This document shows, piece by piece, positions 1 to 9,462 of a stretch of 64,000 nt of DNA; positions within the stretch are counted from its first letter, which is position 1, and every line of letters starts with the position of its first letter. Below the pieces are notes generated by a model, which was not told the origin of the DNA, ran no database searches, and saw only the letters and a program-made list of their open reading frames with translations. The translations under genes and the position numbers were made by a program. Source of the stretch: Hyphomicrobiales bacterium (lineage in GTDB: Bacteria; Pseudomonadota; Alphaproteobacteria; Rhizobiales; Rhizobiaceae). The stretch lies in the NCBI GenBank assembly GCA_900473795.1, contig UCMT01000032.1, positions 1 to 64,000 on the forward strand, given 5' to 3'.

Positions 1-30
1 GGGACGAGAGGAGTATGGCACGGGTGCAAA

Positions 31-60
31 GGGCGGGGATGGACGGGGATGGACGGGGAT
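31..60. repeat. Short tandem repeat, about three copies of a 10-mer
   Basis: Three consecutive near-identical 10-base units (ggRcggggat) are visible at 31-40, 41-50 and 51-60, and a degenerate G-rich stretch follows. It lies in a gene-free segment (1-205) in which I recognise nothing else. Confidence 0.6.
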
Positions 61-205
61 GAAATTGGGGATCTTGAAACGAATGCCGTCAGCCGGTTCG
101 CGGTGATTCAGGCGGCGGCTTTGCGCACAAGCGGGCATCCCTGAGATCAAACGCTGTCGTGCGTTTCCGCCCCATCGGTGAGCCGGCGGCCGTGACAGGC
201 CTCCC

Positions 206-472
206 TTACGCGAACCGGACCGCTGTTCTCGCCCGTGCCTTTGCGGCTACTTCCTCGCGATCGCGAGGGGGGTGAGACGTCTCCAGCGAATCAAGCAGTT
301 CGCGGGCGCACGCCGCAATCGAGTCGACCGCACGCTCGAATGCAGCCTCATTGCGTTTCGATGGTTTGGTTGTTCCGCTCACCTTGCGCACGAACTGAAG
401 CGCGGCATCATGAATCTCCTCGTTCGTCGCTGGCGGATCAAAATTGAACAGGGGCTTAATGTTTCGGCACAT
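206..472 (-). CDS. DUF2277 domain-containing protein
   Basis: An 88-residue protein that opens with MCRNIK, followed by FNFDPPATNEEI and an FVRK-G-KPSK-NE-AFERAV core, which is the typical pattern and length of the DUF2277 family of unknown function. The reading frame stays open 41 codons further upstream, but I start at 472 because GGGAG lies 6 bases ahead of that ATG and the family begins with MCRNIK. The arginine- and alanine-rich tail (KARARTAVRFA) is also family-typical. No function can be assigned. Confidence 0.8.
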   Translation of the reverse strand: MCRNIKPLFNFDPPATNEEIHDAALQFVRKVSGTTKPSKRNEAAFERAVDSIAACARELLDSLETSHPPRDREEVAAKARARTAVRFA

Positions 473-670
473 GACTTGCTCCCGGCTTTTCTCTACCTCT
501 GCCACTGAGGGGGCGAAGCATACAAAATAGTCGCGTGAGAGCCGTTTGCAACGGGCCGGCCAAGCCGAAACCACGCGGAAAGCTGCGCACCGCAAAGCAA
601 GGTGGCTTCTTCACTTCGGTTTGAAGGTCTCAAATGCGCCAAAAGCCGCCATTCCGCCCCATGCGGGTGA

Positions 671-1780
671 TTAGATCACGAATTCCTCCTCGTACGTCTG
701 TGGCTCGGGAACGACCGTAACCTCCACCGGAATGATCCAATTGGCCGCGTAGCTCTCGCAGTCGGAACGCTGGAGGTCGGGCTGCACGCACCCGGCCCCA
801 TCGATCGCGCGACATCGCAGTATGTATCGCCCCACTTCTTCAGGGGTCCACATGTACTCCCACAAGCGCCATGCAAAGGGACGTTCTGCTTCGAGAAGCC
901 TTCCCTCGCGCCAGCCCCTGCCATCTCCGGTGCAGACCTGCACCTGCCGGATAGCAGCCTCTCCGCTCCAGGCGGCTCCGAAAATCCGGTACGGTTGGCC
1001 GGCGATGAGATGCGCCCCCTGTACGGGACGCGCGATCTGCGCTTTGACCTCCATCTCCGCAAGGGGGACCAGCCTGGGTTCCCCGAGACTGCGCTCCCAA
1101 CGGAAATAGTCGCGCGCCTGCCAGTAGCCAAGGAACGGTTGCTCCACAACCGTGATATGCGTGATCCACTTGACCCAAGCCATGCCGAACCAGCCACCCA
1201 CGACCGCGCGTAGCGGGTAGCCGTGATCGCGCGTCAACGGCTCCTCGTTCATCGAATAGGCAAGGATCGTGCTGTCAGCGATGGCCTTCTCAAGCGGTAA
1301 ACTGCGCGCAAAAGCGATGGGGCCGGGAGAAGCCGTTTTCTTGTTCGTGTCGACGACGCCGCTGTCGGCGCCTGCGAGCAGAACCTCACGTGCGGTTCGC
1401 TTAACGCCCGCCATTTCCAAAATCTCGCGCAGAAGAACACCTGTCCACGCGGCATTGCCGACGGCTCCGTTCTGCCACTGCAACCCCTCCTTCGGCGGCA
1501 CATAGTAGACGCGCCCGTTCCCTGCGCACTCGACGACGGCGGTGAAAGTCGTGCTCCGCATCGCCTTGATGCTGTCGAGGTCAAGTTCGATCGGCCGCTC
1601 CACCGCCCCGTCAACCCGCAATCTCCAGTCTCGCGCATCGAGGTCCGGCGACGGGAAATGGTTTCGCACGAAGAACAGCTCGGTTGGGATCAGCCAATCG
1701 GAGAGCGACGCAAACGGAAACTCGATGTTCTGTGGGGATTTCTGTCGAACTATTAGACTGGGTTGCTCTGGTGTCGGCAT
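671..1780 (-). CDS. Sulfite oxidase-family molybdopterin oxidoreductase
   Basis: A 369-residue protein with an N-terminal molybdopterin-binding domain (about residues 35-215) and a C-terminal Mo-co dimerisation domain (about 235-350), as in sulfite oxidase and SorA. The molybdenum-ligating cysteine is Cys85 in VVECAGNGR. No Tat or Sec signal is visible, so a cytoplasmic location is likely unless the start is wrong. The frame is open for 63 more codons upstream; I chose the ATG at 1780, which has GGGGAG and GAGG purine stretches just ahead of it, because the protein homology starts near there. The natural substrate (sulfite, or another oxo-transfer substrate) cannot be read from sequence. It lies downstream of ugpC in the same orientation but 185 bases away. 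Confidence 0.8.
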   Translation of the reverse strand: MPTPEQPSLIVRQKSPQNIEFPFASLSDWLIPTELFFVRNHFPSPDLDARDWRLRVDGAVERPIELDLDSIKAMRSTTFTAVVECAGNGRVYYVPPKEGLQWQNGAVGNAAWTGVLLREILEMAGVKRTAREVLLAGADSGVVDTNKKTASPGPIAFARSLPLEKAIADSTILAYSMNEEPLTRDHGYPLRAVVGGWFGMAWVKWITHITVVEQPFLGYWQARDYFRWERSLGEPRLVPLAEMEVKAQIARPVQGAHLIAGQPYRIFGAAWSGEAAIRQVQVCTGDGRGWREGRLLEAERPFAWRLWEYMWTPEEVGRYILRCRAIDGAGCVQPDLQRSDCESYAANWIIPVEVTVVPEPQTYEEEFVI

Positions 1781-1965
1781 CGTCCTCGTCTCCCCTTCCA
1801 AGAGCACAACGTCGGCTCTCGGTCGCGCGAATTCCGGTTCGATCACACCGCCCCTCGCAGTGCGTCTGTCGCATTCCGCCTTCGGGCCGCATTCTAGCAC
1901 ATACCGCACGTTCCTCGGATCGACCTCGAACGGCAGCAAAGGGGCCAGCATTTGCCGCCCCACTG

Positions 1966-3081
1966 TCACCCGACAGCCGCCTCCAGCGTGTTTGCAACCT
2001 CGCGCCTGCCACCGAGACCATCGGGGGCTTGCGCCAGCCGCTTGCCGGTCGTTACGTCGAAGAAATGCAGGCGCGACGGGGCGATGGTGAGGGCGACGGT
2101 TTCGGCGAGCGCGATTTCCGGCGATAGCGCCGCCGTCAGTTTCTTGCCGTCCACCGTGCCGTGAACCAGCCGCTGGGCGCCCAGTTCCTCGATGTAATCG
2201 ACCTTCACGGTCAGCGACTGTTCGCCCGTCCGGGCGACACGCAGGTCTTCGGCGCGGATGCCGACGGTGAGTTCGGCCGGCAGGGCGGACAGGCGGTCGC
2301 TTTCCAGCACCTGGCTGCCGAAATGCAGCCGCGGGCCATCGCGCGTGGCGCGCAGAAGGTTCATCGCGGGCGAGCCGATGAAGCTTGCGACGAAGGTGGA
2401 GGCGGGCGTGTGATAGACGTCGAGCGGCCGGCCGATCTGCTCGATCTGGCCACCGTTCAATACCACCAGCCGGTCGGCCAGCGTCATCGCTTCGAGCTGG
2501 TCGTGGGTGACGTAGAGCGAGGTCGTGCCGAGACGCTTCTGCAGCTGCTTGATTTCGCCGCGCATCGTGACGCGCAGCTTGGCATCCAGATTGGACAAGG
2601 GCTCGTCGAACAGAAAGGCCGCCGGCTTGCGGACGATGGCGCGGCCCATGGCGACGCGCTGGCGCTGGCCGCCGGAGAGCGCGCGCGGCTTGCGGGTCAG
2701 GTACTGCTCGATCTCCAGCATGCGGGCGGCTTCGGCGACGCGCGCGTCGATCTCGGCCTTCGGCGTGCCGCGGTTTTTCAGGCCATAGGCGAGGTTGTTG
2801 TAGACGGTCATATGCGGATAGAGCGCATAGTTCTGGAAGACCATGGCGATATCGCGCTCGGCCGGCTCGACAGTGTTGATGACGCGATCGCCGATTTCGA
2901 CCGTGCCCTTCGAGATCGCCTCCAGTCCGGCGACCATGCGCAAAAGGGTGGACTTGCCGCAGCCGGACGGGCCGACCAGAACGATGAACTCGCCGTCGGC
3001 GATGTCGATCGACACGGATTTCACCGCCTCGACGCCACCGGCGTAGATCTTCGAAACATTGGTGATGTTGATCGCTGCCAT
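1966..3081 (-). CDS. ugpC: sn-glycerol-3-phosphate ABC transporter, ATP-binding subunit
   Basis: A 371-residue ABC ATPase of the MalK/UgpC type. The Walker A motif GPSGCGKST is at residues 37-45, the Q-loop is [10 protein letters not shown], the signature is LSGGQRQR and Walker B ends in [10 protein letters not shown]. The C-terminal 130 residues form the TOBE/OB regulatory region. It is the last gene of a four-gene minus-strand operon, 14 bases after ugpE. It powers uptake of glycerol-3-phosphate and possibly glycerophosphodiesters at the inner membrane. Substrate assignment rests mainly on the ugpBAEC order and on UgpB similarity. Confidence 0.9.
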   Translation of the reverse strand: MAAINITNVSKIYAGGVEAVKSVSIDIADGEFIVLVGPSGCGKSTLLRMVAGLEAISKGTVEIGDRVINTVEPAERDIAMVFQNYALYPHMTVYNNLAYGLKNRGTPKAEIDARVAEAARMLEIEQYLTRKPRALSGGQRQRVAMGRAIVRKPAAFLFDEPLSNLDAKLRVTMRGEIKQLQKRLGTTSLYVTHDQLEAMTLADRLVVLNGGQIEQIGRPLDVYHTPASTFVASFIGSPAMNLLRATRDGPRLHFGSQVLESDRLSALPAELTVGIRAEDLRVARTGEQSLTVKVDYIEELGAQRLVHGTVDGKKLTAALSPEIALAETVALTIAPSRLHFFDVTTGKRLAQAPDGLGGRREVANTLEAAVG

Positions 3082-3095
3082 GGCCGAAGTCTCCT

Positions 3096-3938
3096 TTATT
3101 TGTCGCTTTCGGTCAGGCCCTTGATGAACCAGCGCTGGAAGATCATGACGATCATCACCGGCGGCAGCATGGCGAGGATCGCCAGGGCAAAGGCCTCGTT
3201 GTAATCGGGAATGTTGGAGCCGACCCAGACGAGCAGGATCTGCTTGATGCCGCGCACCAGCGTGAAGAAGCTCTCGTCGGTGGTCATCAGCGTCGGCCAG
3301 AGATACTGGTTCCAGCCATAGACGAACATGATGATGAAGATCGCCGCCATCATGGTTTTCGAGAGTGGCGCGATCACGTCGATGAAGAACTTGAACGGTC
3401 CGGCGCCGTCGATGCGGGCAGCCTCCAAGAGTTCGTCGGGGATCGATTTGAAGAACTGGCGGAAATAGAAGGTGCCGGTGGCGGACGCCAGCAGCGGCAC
3501 GATCAGGCCGGTATAGGTGTTGGTGAGGTGCAGCGTGTTCATCACCTCGTAGGACGGCAGGATGCGCACCTCGAGCGGCAGAAGCAGCGTCGTGAAGATC
3601 ATCCAGAAGGTGATGGTCGCAAAGCGGAAGCGGAAATAGACCAGCGCATAGGCCGCCAGCATCGACAGGATGATCTTGCCGGCGGCAAAGCCGAGGCCGA
3701 GGATCAGCGAGTTCATCATCATCCGCAGACCGGTGATCTTGCCGGTGAAGCCGCCCTCTTTGGTGAGCACGGTCTCATAGGTCTCGACGAAGTGGCCGCC
3801 GGGCAGGATCTGCAGGCCGTTGCGGTGAATGTCGGCGGCCTCGTGGCTGGAGGTCATCAGCGCCACGAGCAGCGGCCCGACCATGATGAAGACGCCGAAG
3901 AGCAGGATGAAATGATCGAAGATTTTCGTGCGATGCAT
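3096..3938 (-). CDS. ugpE: sn-glycerol-3-phosphate ABC transporter permease UgpE
   Basis: A 280-residue inner-membrane permease with six hydrophobic segments and the cytoplasmic EAA loop ([14 protein letters not shown]) that contacts the ATPase. The length and the MalG-like C-terminus match UgpE. Thirteen bases separate it from the upstream ugpA stop, so the two are co-transcribed. Confidence 0.9.
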   Translation of the reverse strand: MHRTKIFDHFILLFGVFIMVGPLLVALMTSSHEAADIHRNGLQILPGGHFVETYETVLTKEGGFTGKITGLRMMMNSLILGLGFAAGKIILSMLAAYALVYFRFRFATITFWMIFTTLLLPLEVRILPSYEVMNTLHLTNTYTGLIVPLLASATGTFYFRQFFKSIPDELLEAARIDGAGPFKFFIDVIAPLSKTMMAAIFIIMFVYGWNQYLWPTLMTTDESFFTLVRGIKQILLVWVGSNIPDYNEAFALAILAMLPPVMIVMIFQRWFIKGLTESDK

Positions 3939-3951
3939 GATCTTAGCCCGC

Positions 3952-4953
3952 TCAACTGTAGTGGACGCGCCGCTCGATGAAGCGGAACTGGAAGATGGTG
4001 AGCACGAAGACGATGATCATCAGGATGACGGACTGGGCCGAGGAGCCGCCGAGATCATTGCCGCGGAAGCCGTCCATGTAGACCTTGTAGACCAGCGTGA
4101 TCGGGTTGTTGGCGGCCTTGTCCTTCACCATCACGTCGATGACGCCGAAGGTGTCGAACAGGGCATAGGTGGTATTGATGATCAGCAGGAAGAAGCCGGT
4201 CGGGGCGAGCAGCGGCAGGATGACGGTCCAGAAACGGCGGAAGCCGGAGCGGCAGTCCATCAGCGCCGCCTCGCGTACCGACACCGGAATGCCCTGAAGT
4301 CCGGACAAGAAGAAGATGAAATTATAGGGGATCTGCTTCCAGACGGAGACGACGATCATTGCGAACGCGGTGTCGGAGTAGTCGAGCCCGACCTTGATGT
4401 CCCAGCCGAAGAAGGCGGCGAACTTCACCAGCGGGCCGATGTGCTGGTCGAACATCATCATGCCCATCAGGCCGGCGACCGGCGGCGCAATGGCATAGAC
4501 CCAGATCAGCAGCGTCTTGTAGGTGGCGTTGCCGCGGATCACGCCATCGGCCTTGACGGCAAGCAGCAGGCCGATCGCCAGCGAAAAGAAGGTGACGAGT
4601 GCAGTGAAGACGGCGGTGAAGCGGGCGATACCCAGATATTCGCCGGATTTCAGCACGTCGGTATAGTTGGCCATTCCGACGAAGGTCGAGCCGAAGCCGA
4701 AGGGGTCCTCAAGGTAGAAGGACGACTGGATCGCCTGAACCGAGGGCCAGTAGAAAAAGATGAAGATGATCGCCATCTGCGGGGCGAGGAAGAGATAGGG
4801 CAGAAGCGGCGAGTTGAATTGCACGCGCTTGGCGGATGTATCCTCCGGCGGCTTGCTGGCCGATTTGCGCCGGCCCAAGATGTGCCAAAACCCGCCTGCG
4901 GCGGGGGCGGTGAGTGTTCCGGACATTGCCGAGGGAAGTGGCGTGTTCGTCAT
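3952..4953 (-). CDS. ugpA: sn-glycerol-3-phosphate ABC transporter permease UgpA
   Basis: A 333-residue MalF/UgpA-type permease. The family core starts at about residue 44 (RVQFNSPLLPYLFLAPQ) and the EAA loop is EAALMDCRSGFRRFW. The protein has about 40 extra hydrophilic N-terminal residues compared with the usual UgpA of about 293 residues. I keep the ATG at 4953 because AAGG lies 7 bases upstream. The 157-base gap to ugpB holds a strong palindromic repeat, which may shield the upstream ugpB transcript end. Confidence 0.88.
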   Translation of the reverse strand: MTNTPLPSAMSGTLTAPAAGGFWHILGRRKSASKPPEDTSAKRVQFNSPLLPYLFLAPQMAIIFIFFYWPSVQAIQSSFYLEDPFGFGSTFVGMANYTDVLKSGEYLGIARFTAVFTALVTFFSLAIGLLLAVKADGVIRGNATYKTLLIWVYAIAPPVAGLMGMMMFDQHIGPLVKFAAFFGWDIKVGLDYSDTAFAMIVVSVWKQIPYNFIFFLSGLQGIPVSVREAALMDCRSGFRRFWTVILPLLAPTGFFLLIINTTYALFDTFGVIDVMVKDKAANNPITLVYKVYMDGFRGNDLGGSSAQSVILMIIVFVLTIFQFRFIERRVHYS

Positions 4954-5001
4954 GGTGCGGCCTTAAGTGGCGTAGATGTTTCGGCGATCACGAAGCGAAC
5001 T

Positions 5002-5097
5002 CCCTCCCCCTTGTGGGGAGGGTTGGGGAGGGGACTTTGGTCTTGGCAAGAACCCCTCCCCGTCGCTTCGCTCCGACCCTCCCCACAAGGGGGAGGG
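5002..5097. repeat. Rhizobial palindromic intergenic element (copy A)
   Basis: The bases at 5002-5023 are the exact reverse complement of 5076-5097 (22 bp), and an inner G-rich arm (5025-5033) pairs with 5053-5061. The whole element can fold into one large hairpin. The ccctcccccttgtgggg arm resembles the dispersed mosaic palindromes (RIME type) of Rhizobiaceae. It sits between ugpB and ugpA within the operon, where such elements commonly change relative transcript levels. Confidence 0.8.
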
Positions 5098-5110
5098 TTA
5101 AACCCAGAAC

Positions 5111-6409
5111 TCAACCAGCCGTCTTCGCAAACCGAGCGAGAAGTTCGTTGCCTTCCTTCTCGATCGTCTCGAAGGCGTCCTTGACGGAGACTTCGCCGGC
5201 GAAGATACGGCCGTATTCGCGTTCCATGATTTCGCGGATCTGCGGGTAGAAGCCGAGGCGGTAGCCCTTCGACCATTCGCCGGCCGGCAGCAAGAGCTGC
5301 TTGATGCCGACTTCGGCAGCAGGCTTTTCATTGTAGTAGCCTTCAGCCTTGGCAAGTTCGTAGGCAGCCTTGGTGATGGCGACGTAGCCGGTTGCCTGAT
5401 GGTAGAACTTCTGCACTTCCGGCGAGGTCAGGAACTGGAAGAAGTCGGCCACGCACTTGTTTTCTTCTTCCGACTTGCCGGACATTGCAAAGAGGGCAGC
5501 GCCGCCGATGAAGGACGAGGTGCCAGCACCCTTGATCGAGCCCCAATAGGGCAGGAAGGTTGCCGAGAACGGCATCTGCGCCGTCTTCTGCAGGCCGCCG
5601 AAGGAGCCCGAAGAGCCGATCCAGAGGGCGGCCTTGTTTTCTTCGAACATCTTCTGGTTATCGTTCCAGCCGGCGCCGTAGAAGCCGAAGTAACCTTCGT
5701 CCTTCCAGGCCTTCAGCTTGTCGAACATCATGATGAGGTTCGGGTCGGTGACCTTCAGCTGGGTGTCGACGACGCTGTCATAGCCGTTGTTGTTGGTGGC
5801 GAACTGGATGTTGTTGCGCGAGAAGAAGTTCTCGGTGAACTGCCAGGTCAGCTGCGACTGTACGAGCGGGATGAAGCCTGCTTCCTTGAGCTTCGGAGCG
5901 ATGGCTTCGAACTCTTCCCAGGTCTTCGGCGCTTCGACGCCGGCCTTCTTCAGGGCTTCGTCGTTGATGTACATGATCGGAGCCGACGAGTTGAACGGCA
6001 TGCCGACGAACTTGCCTTCGCTGTCGGCGTAGAAATAGCGAACGCCGTCGATGAAAGCTTCGCGGTCGAACTTGTAGCCGGCGTTGTTGATCAGGTCTTC
6101 AGCCGGAATGACGGCGCCCTTGGCGTTGATGATCGTCGCGGCACCCGCGTCGAAGACCTGCAGGATGTTCGGCTGTTCGCCCGAACGGAAAGCGGCGATG
6201 CCGGAAGCGAGCGCTTCCTCGTAGGTGCCCTTGGAAACCGGGGTGAGGGCGCAAGCGGTCTGCGACGCGTTAAACTTGGTCGCGACTTCATTGATGACTT
6301 CGCCGTTGCGGCCGGCCATGCCGTGCCACCAGGTGATGTTGGTCGCGGCGAAGGAGGAGGTGGCGGAGAAAACCAGCGCGAGGCCGGTCATCGTGAATTT
6401 CCTGATCAT
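5111..6409 (-). CDS. ugpB: Periplasmic sn-glycerol-3-phosphate-binding protein
   Basis: A 432-residue extracellular solute-binding protein. A Sec signal peptide (MIRKFTMTGLALVFSATSSFA) is followed by the mature start NITWWHGM, close to UgpB, and the GTYEEALASGIAAFRSG and ILQVFDAG segments are UgpB hallmarks. The ATG at 6409 has AGGA 7 bases upstream; a GTG five codons earlier (6424) is less likely. First gene of the ugpBAEC operon. I saw no clear PHO box in the roughly 100 bases upstream, though rhizobial ugp genes are often phosphate-regulated. Confidence 0.92.
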   Translation of the reverse strand: MIRKFTMTGLALVFSATSSFAATNITWWHGMAGRNGEVINEVATKFNASQTACALTPVSKGTYEEALASGIAAFRSGEQPNILQVFDAGAATIINAKGAVIPAEDLINNAGYKFDREAFIDGVRYFYADSEGKFVGMPFNSSAPIMYINDEALKKAGVEAPKTWEEFEAIAPKLKEAGFIPLVQSQLTWQFTENFFSRNNIQFATNNNGYDSVVDTQLKVTDPNLIMMFDKLKAWKDEGYFGFYGAGWNDNQKMFEENKAALWIGSSGSFGGLQKTAQMPFSATFLPYWGSIKGAGTSSFIGGAALFAMSGKSEEENKCVADFFQFLTSPEVQKFYHQATGYVAITKAAYELAKAEGYYNEKPAAEVGIKQLLLPAGEWSKGYRLGFYPQIREIMEREYGRIFAGEVSVKDAFETIEKEGNELLARFAKTAG

Positions 6410-6514
6410 GGCAGTTCCTTTCACCAGGGTTAAGGTGAGGAACCGGCTAATGGCCTTTCGTGACGCGCGGATAACGCTTTTGTGTCGATTCGATTACAAC
6501 GGCTGCACCGCCGC

Positions 6515-6883
6515 TCAGAAGGCGTCGGGAATGTGGACCGGCCAACGCCAGGGCATGACGGAAATGATGTCGTAACGGATCGAAAGACGCGCAAAATCCG
6601 GCTGTTTTGCCAGCCACAGATCGCTGGCGGCGCGGATGCGCTGTTGCGAAAAATTGGACACCGCAAAGACGGAATCGTCCAGCGACCGGCGGGCCTTGAC
6701 TTCGACGCAGGCGATCAGATCGCCCTTGCGGGCAATGATGTCGATCTCGCCCAGCTTGGTGCGGTAGCGGAAGGCGACGATGCGGTAGCCCTTCATGAGC
6801 AGCGACAGGGCGGCGCGGTACTCGGCGAGCGAGCCGCGCCGGAGCGCCTTCAGGCGGTTCCTGTCGGGTGGCTCACGCTTCAT
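6515..6883 (-). CDS. YraN/UPF0102 nuclease-like protein
   Basis: A 122-residue protein with the restriction-endonuclease-like core LGEIDIIARKGDLIACVEVKAR, that is the E-x-D then E-x-K active-site pattern of the YraN family. Its start overlaps the 3' end of rsmI by 11 bases, the usual rsmI-yraN arrangement, so the two are translationally coupled. The cellular role is not established; a Holliday-junction or DNA-repair nuclease has been suggested for the fold. Confidence 0.88.
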   Translation of the reverse strand: MKREPPDRNRLKALRRGSLAEYRAALSLLMKGYRIVAFRYRTKLGEIDIIARKGDLIACVEVKARRSLDDSVFAVSNFSQQRIRAASDLWLAKQPDFARLSIRYDIISVMPWRWPVHIPDAF

Positions 6884-7802
6884 CCCGGTCTTTAAGCTCC
6901 AGCAGCCGGTCGTAGAGGTCCTTGCGGTTGAGGCCGGTCTGCTTGGCTGCCTCGGTCGCCGCCTTGCCGGTCGACATATCCTTGACCAGTTTCAGGAGAA
7001 TGGCATCCACATCGTCTGCTTCCGGTGCCGCGGGCGCATCCGGCGGGCCGATGACGAGCACGATCTCGCCCTTGACGGTGGCACCTTCGTCATAAAAGGC
7101 CTTGAGTTCGGCCAGCGTGCCGCGACGGAACTCCTCGAAGGTCTTGGTCAGTTCGCGGCAGACGGACGCCCGGCGCTCCGCTCCGAGCACATCATGGGCG
7201 GCAACGATCGTCGCGGCGATCCGGTGCGGGGATTCGAAGAAGATCAGCGTGGCGGGAACGGTTGCGAGTTCCGCAAGCCGGTCGCGCCGTGCCTTGTCCT
7301 TGGAGGGCAGGAAGCCTGCGAAGAGGAAGGCATCGTTGGGAAGTCCGGAGCCGAGCAAGGCGGCAAGCGGCGCGGAAGCACCCGGGATCGGAACGACGCG
7401 ATGGCCGGCCTCGATTGCGATCTGGCCGAGGCGGTAGCCGGGATCGGAGACCAGCGGCGTGCCGGCATCGGAGACGAGAGCGACGGATTTGCCCTCGTTG
7501 AGCGCAGCAAGTAGTTTCGGCCCGACCTCGTTGGCGTTGTGCTCATGATAGGCATACGGCCGGTTGACGATGCCGTAGCGGTCGAGCAGCACGCGGGTGA
7601 CGCGGGTATCCTCGCAGGCGAGCACGTCGGCGCCGGCCAGCGTTTCAAGCGCGCGCAGGGTAATGTCCGAGAGATTGCCGATCGGTGTGGCGACGAGATA
7701 GAGCGCCGGTTCCAGCGGGCGGGCGGGCACCTGGACATTATGGAGGCGGTAGCTCCCGTGCTTCTCATTTGCCTGTGTTGCGCCCGATGTCTGCTTTTCC
7801 AA
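6873..7802 (-). CDS. rsmI: 16S rRNA (cytidine-1402-2'-O)-methyltransferase
   Basis: A 309-residue tetrapyrrole-methylase-fold protein with the RsmI signature LYLVATPIGNLSDI, followed by EDTRVTRVLL, VSDAGTP and GASAPLAALLGSGLP. It uses SAM to 2'-O-methylate C1402 in the ribosomal decoding centre. The start is a TTG at 7802 with AAGGG 9 bases upstream; no ATG occurs in the N-terminal half, so a non-ATG start is required. The region 7803-8072 upstream is gene-free and probably carries divergent promoters for rsmI and dnaN. Confidence 0.92.
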   Translation of the reverse strand: MEKQTSGATQANEKHGSYRLHNVQVPARPLEPALYLVATPIGNLSDITLRALETLAGADVLACEDTRVTRVLLDRYGIVNRPYAYHEHNANEVGPKLLAALNEGKSVALVSDAGTPLVSDPGYRLGQIAIEAGHRVVPIPGASAPLAALLGSGLPNDAFLFAGFLPSKDKARRDRLAELATVPATLIFFESPHRIAATIVAAHDVLGAERRASVCRELTKTFEEFRRGTLAELKAFYDEGATVKGEIVLVIGPPDAPAAPEADDVDAILLKLVKDMSTGKAATEAAKQTGLNRKDLYDRLLELKDRDEA

Positions 7803-8072
7803 AACTGCGTACCCTTAGCCATTCTTCACCGTCAAACCGATGTCTCACCTTTATGGGTGAGCGGCCGTGCTTCGGCAAGGGTTGGGGAAAAACGGATTGG
7901 CCATCGGGCAATCCGGATATTCATGGGCCGTCAATGGCAATAACCCTTGCGTTCCACGGCTTTTTTCTGCCATTTTGCCCGTCCACATCTTTCCCGCCTG
8001 CAAGCGGGTACCTCAAAAATTCAAGCCGGGAGGCGCGGCCCGCCCGGCGATGGTTGAAAGCGGTAGCATCTC

Positions 8073-9191
8073 ATGCGCATTACTCTCGAGCGGTCCAATC
8101 TCCTGAAGTCGCTGAACCACGTTCACCGCGTGGTCGAGCGGCGCAACACCATTCCGATCCTCTCGAACGTGCTCTTGCGCTCCGATGGTGCGAGCCTCGA
8201 AATGAAGGCGACCGACCTCGACCTCGAAATCACCGAAGCGACGCCGGCGCAGGTCGAGCAGGCGGGGGCAACGACCGTCCCGGCTCATCTGCTCTATGAT
8301 ATCGTGCGCAAGCTGCCGGACGGTTCCGAAGTGCTGCTGGCGACCAATGCCGAAGGCACGGCGATGACGGTCGCCTCGGGCCGCTCGAAATTCTCGCTGC
8401 AGTGCCTGCCGCAGTCCGATTTCCCGGACCTCACCGCCGGAACGTTCACGCATAGCTTCCGCATCAAGGCCACCGACCTGAAGATGCTGATCGATCGCAC
8501 CCAGTTCGCGATCTCGACGGAAGAAACCCGCTATTACCTGAACGGCATCTATATCCACACCATCGAAAGCAAGGGCCAGCTCAAGCTGCGCGCCGTTGCC
8601 ACCGACGGCCACCGTCTCGCCCGCGCCGACCTGGAAGCGCCGGGCGGTTCGGAAGGCATGCCGGGCATCATCATCCCGCGCAAGACCGTCAGCGAATTGC
8701 AGAAGCTGGTCGACAATCCGGACGTGGTGGTCACGGTCGAGGTTTCGGATGCCAAGATCCGGCTCACCATCGGCTCGATCATCATGACCTCGAAGCTGAT
8801 CGACGGCACCTTCCCCGACTACCAGCGCGTCATTCCGGCCAACAACGACAAGGAACTGAAGATCGATTGCCAGTCCTTCGCCCAGGCCGTCGATCGCGTC
8901 TCGACGATTTCCTCCGAGCGCGGCCGCGCCGTCAAGCTCGCCCTTTCCGATGGACAACTGACGCTGACCGTCAACAACCCTGATTCGGGAAGTGCAACCG
9001 AAGAACTGCCGGTCGGTTACGACAGCGATCCGCTGGAGATCGGCTTCAACGCCAAGTATCTGCTCGATATCACCGCGCAGCTCTCCGGCACCGACGCCGT
9101 CTTCATGCTTGCCGATCCCGGCTCGCCGACGCTGGTGCGCGATCTGGCAGGCGACGACGCGCTCTATGTCCTGATGCCGATGCGCGTCTAG
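8073..9191 (+). CDS. dnaN: DNA polymerase III subunit beta (sliding clamp)
   Basis: A 372-residue clamp subunit, full length for the family, ending in the conserved YVLMPMRV that interacts with polymerase and other clamp-binding partners. The N-terminal domain begins MRITLERSNLLKSLNHVHRVVERRNTIPIL-type (positions 8073-8160). It forms the homodimeric processivity ring. dnaA is not adjacent. Confidence 0.97.
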   Translation: MRITLERSNLLKSLNHVHRVVERRNTIPILSNVLLRSDGASLEMKATDLDLEITEATPAQVEQAGATTVPAHLLYDIVRKLPDGSEVLLATNAEGTAMTVASGRSKFSLQCLPQSDFPDLTAGTFTHSFRIKATDLKMLIDRTQFAISTEETRYYLNGIYIHTIESKGQLKLRAVATDGHRLARADLEAPGGSEGMPGIIIPRKTVSELQKLVDNPDVVVTVEVSDAKIRLTIGSIIMTSKLIDGTFPDYQRVIPANNDKELKIDCQSFAQAVDRVSTISSERGRAVKLALSDGQLTLTVNNPDSGSATEELPVGYDSDPLEIGFNAKYLLDITAQLSGTDAVFMLADPGSPTLVRDLAGDDALYVLMPMRV

Positions 9192-9220
9192 GCCCCAGGA
9201 GCCATCTCAGGTCTGAAGCG

Positions 9221-9254
9221 ACGGCCGGACCAGTCTCCGGCCGTTGTCGTTTCT
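9221..9254 (+). terminator. Rho-independent terminator after dnaN
   Basis: A 9-bp perfect GC-rich stem (9221-9229 with 9236-9244) with a 6-base loop is followed by tgtcgtttct, a weak T-rich tail, 30 bases after the dnaN stop. Confidence 0.6.
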
Positions 9255-9462
9255 GATCGACGGGCACGTGTTGGCAGCAAGTCCATCGCAGCCTTTTTCC
9301 GCGCTGGCGGGCAAGTGAGCTGTTGGCATGTTGATTTAATGACGCGAACCGACTTGTTTTTGTCGCAGTCAGCGACACATAATCATGTCGCAATTGAAGA
9401 CGCTGCGCTGCAACGACATGATGTACTGTTCAGGGCGCGGGGATGTAGTGGTGGAGATGCGC

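Noticed and set aside
1781-1969. Open extension of the molybdoenzyme frame upstream to 1969
   Set aside because: It would overlap the end of ugpC and has no family support; ATG 1780 has better start signals.
6410-6514. PHO box upstream of ugpB
   Set aside because: No convincing pair of CTGTCAT-like repeats is visible, so phosphate control was not annotated.
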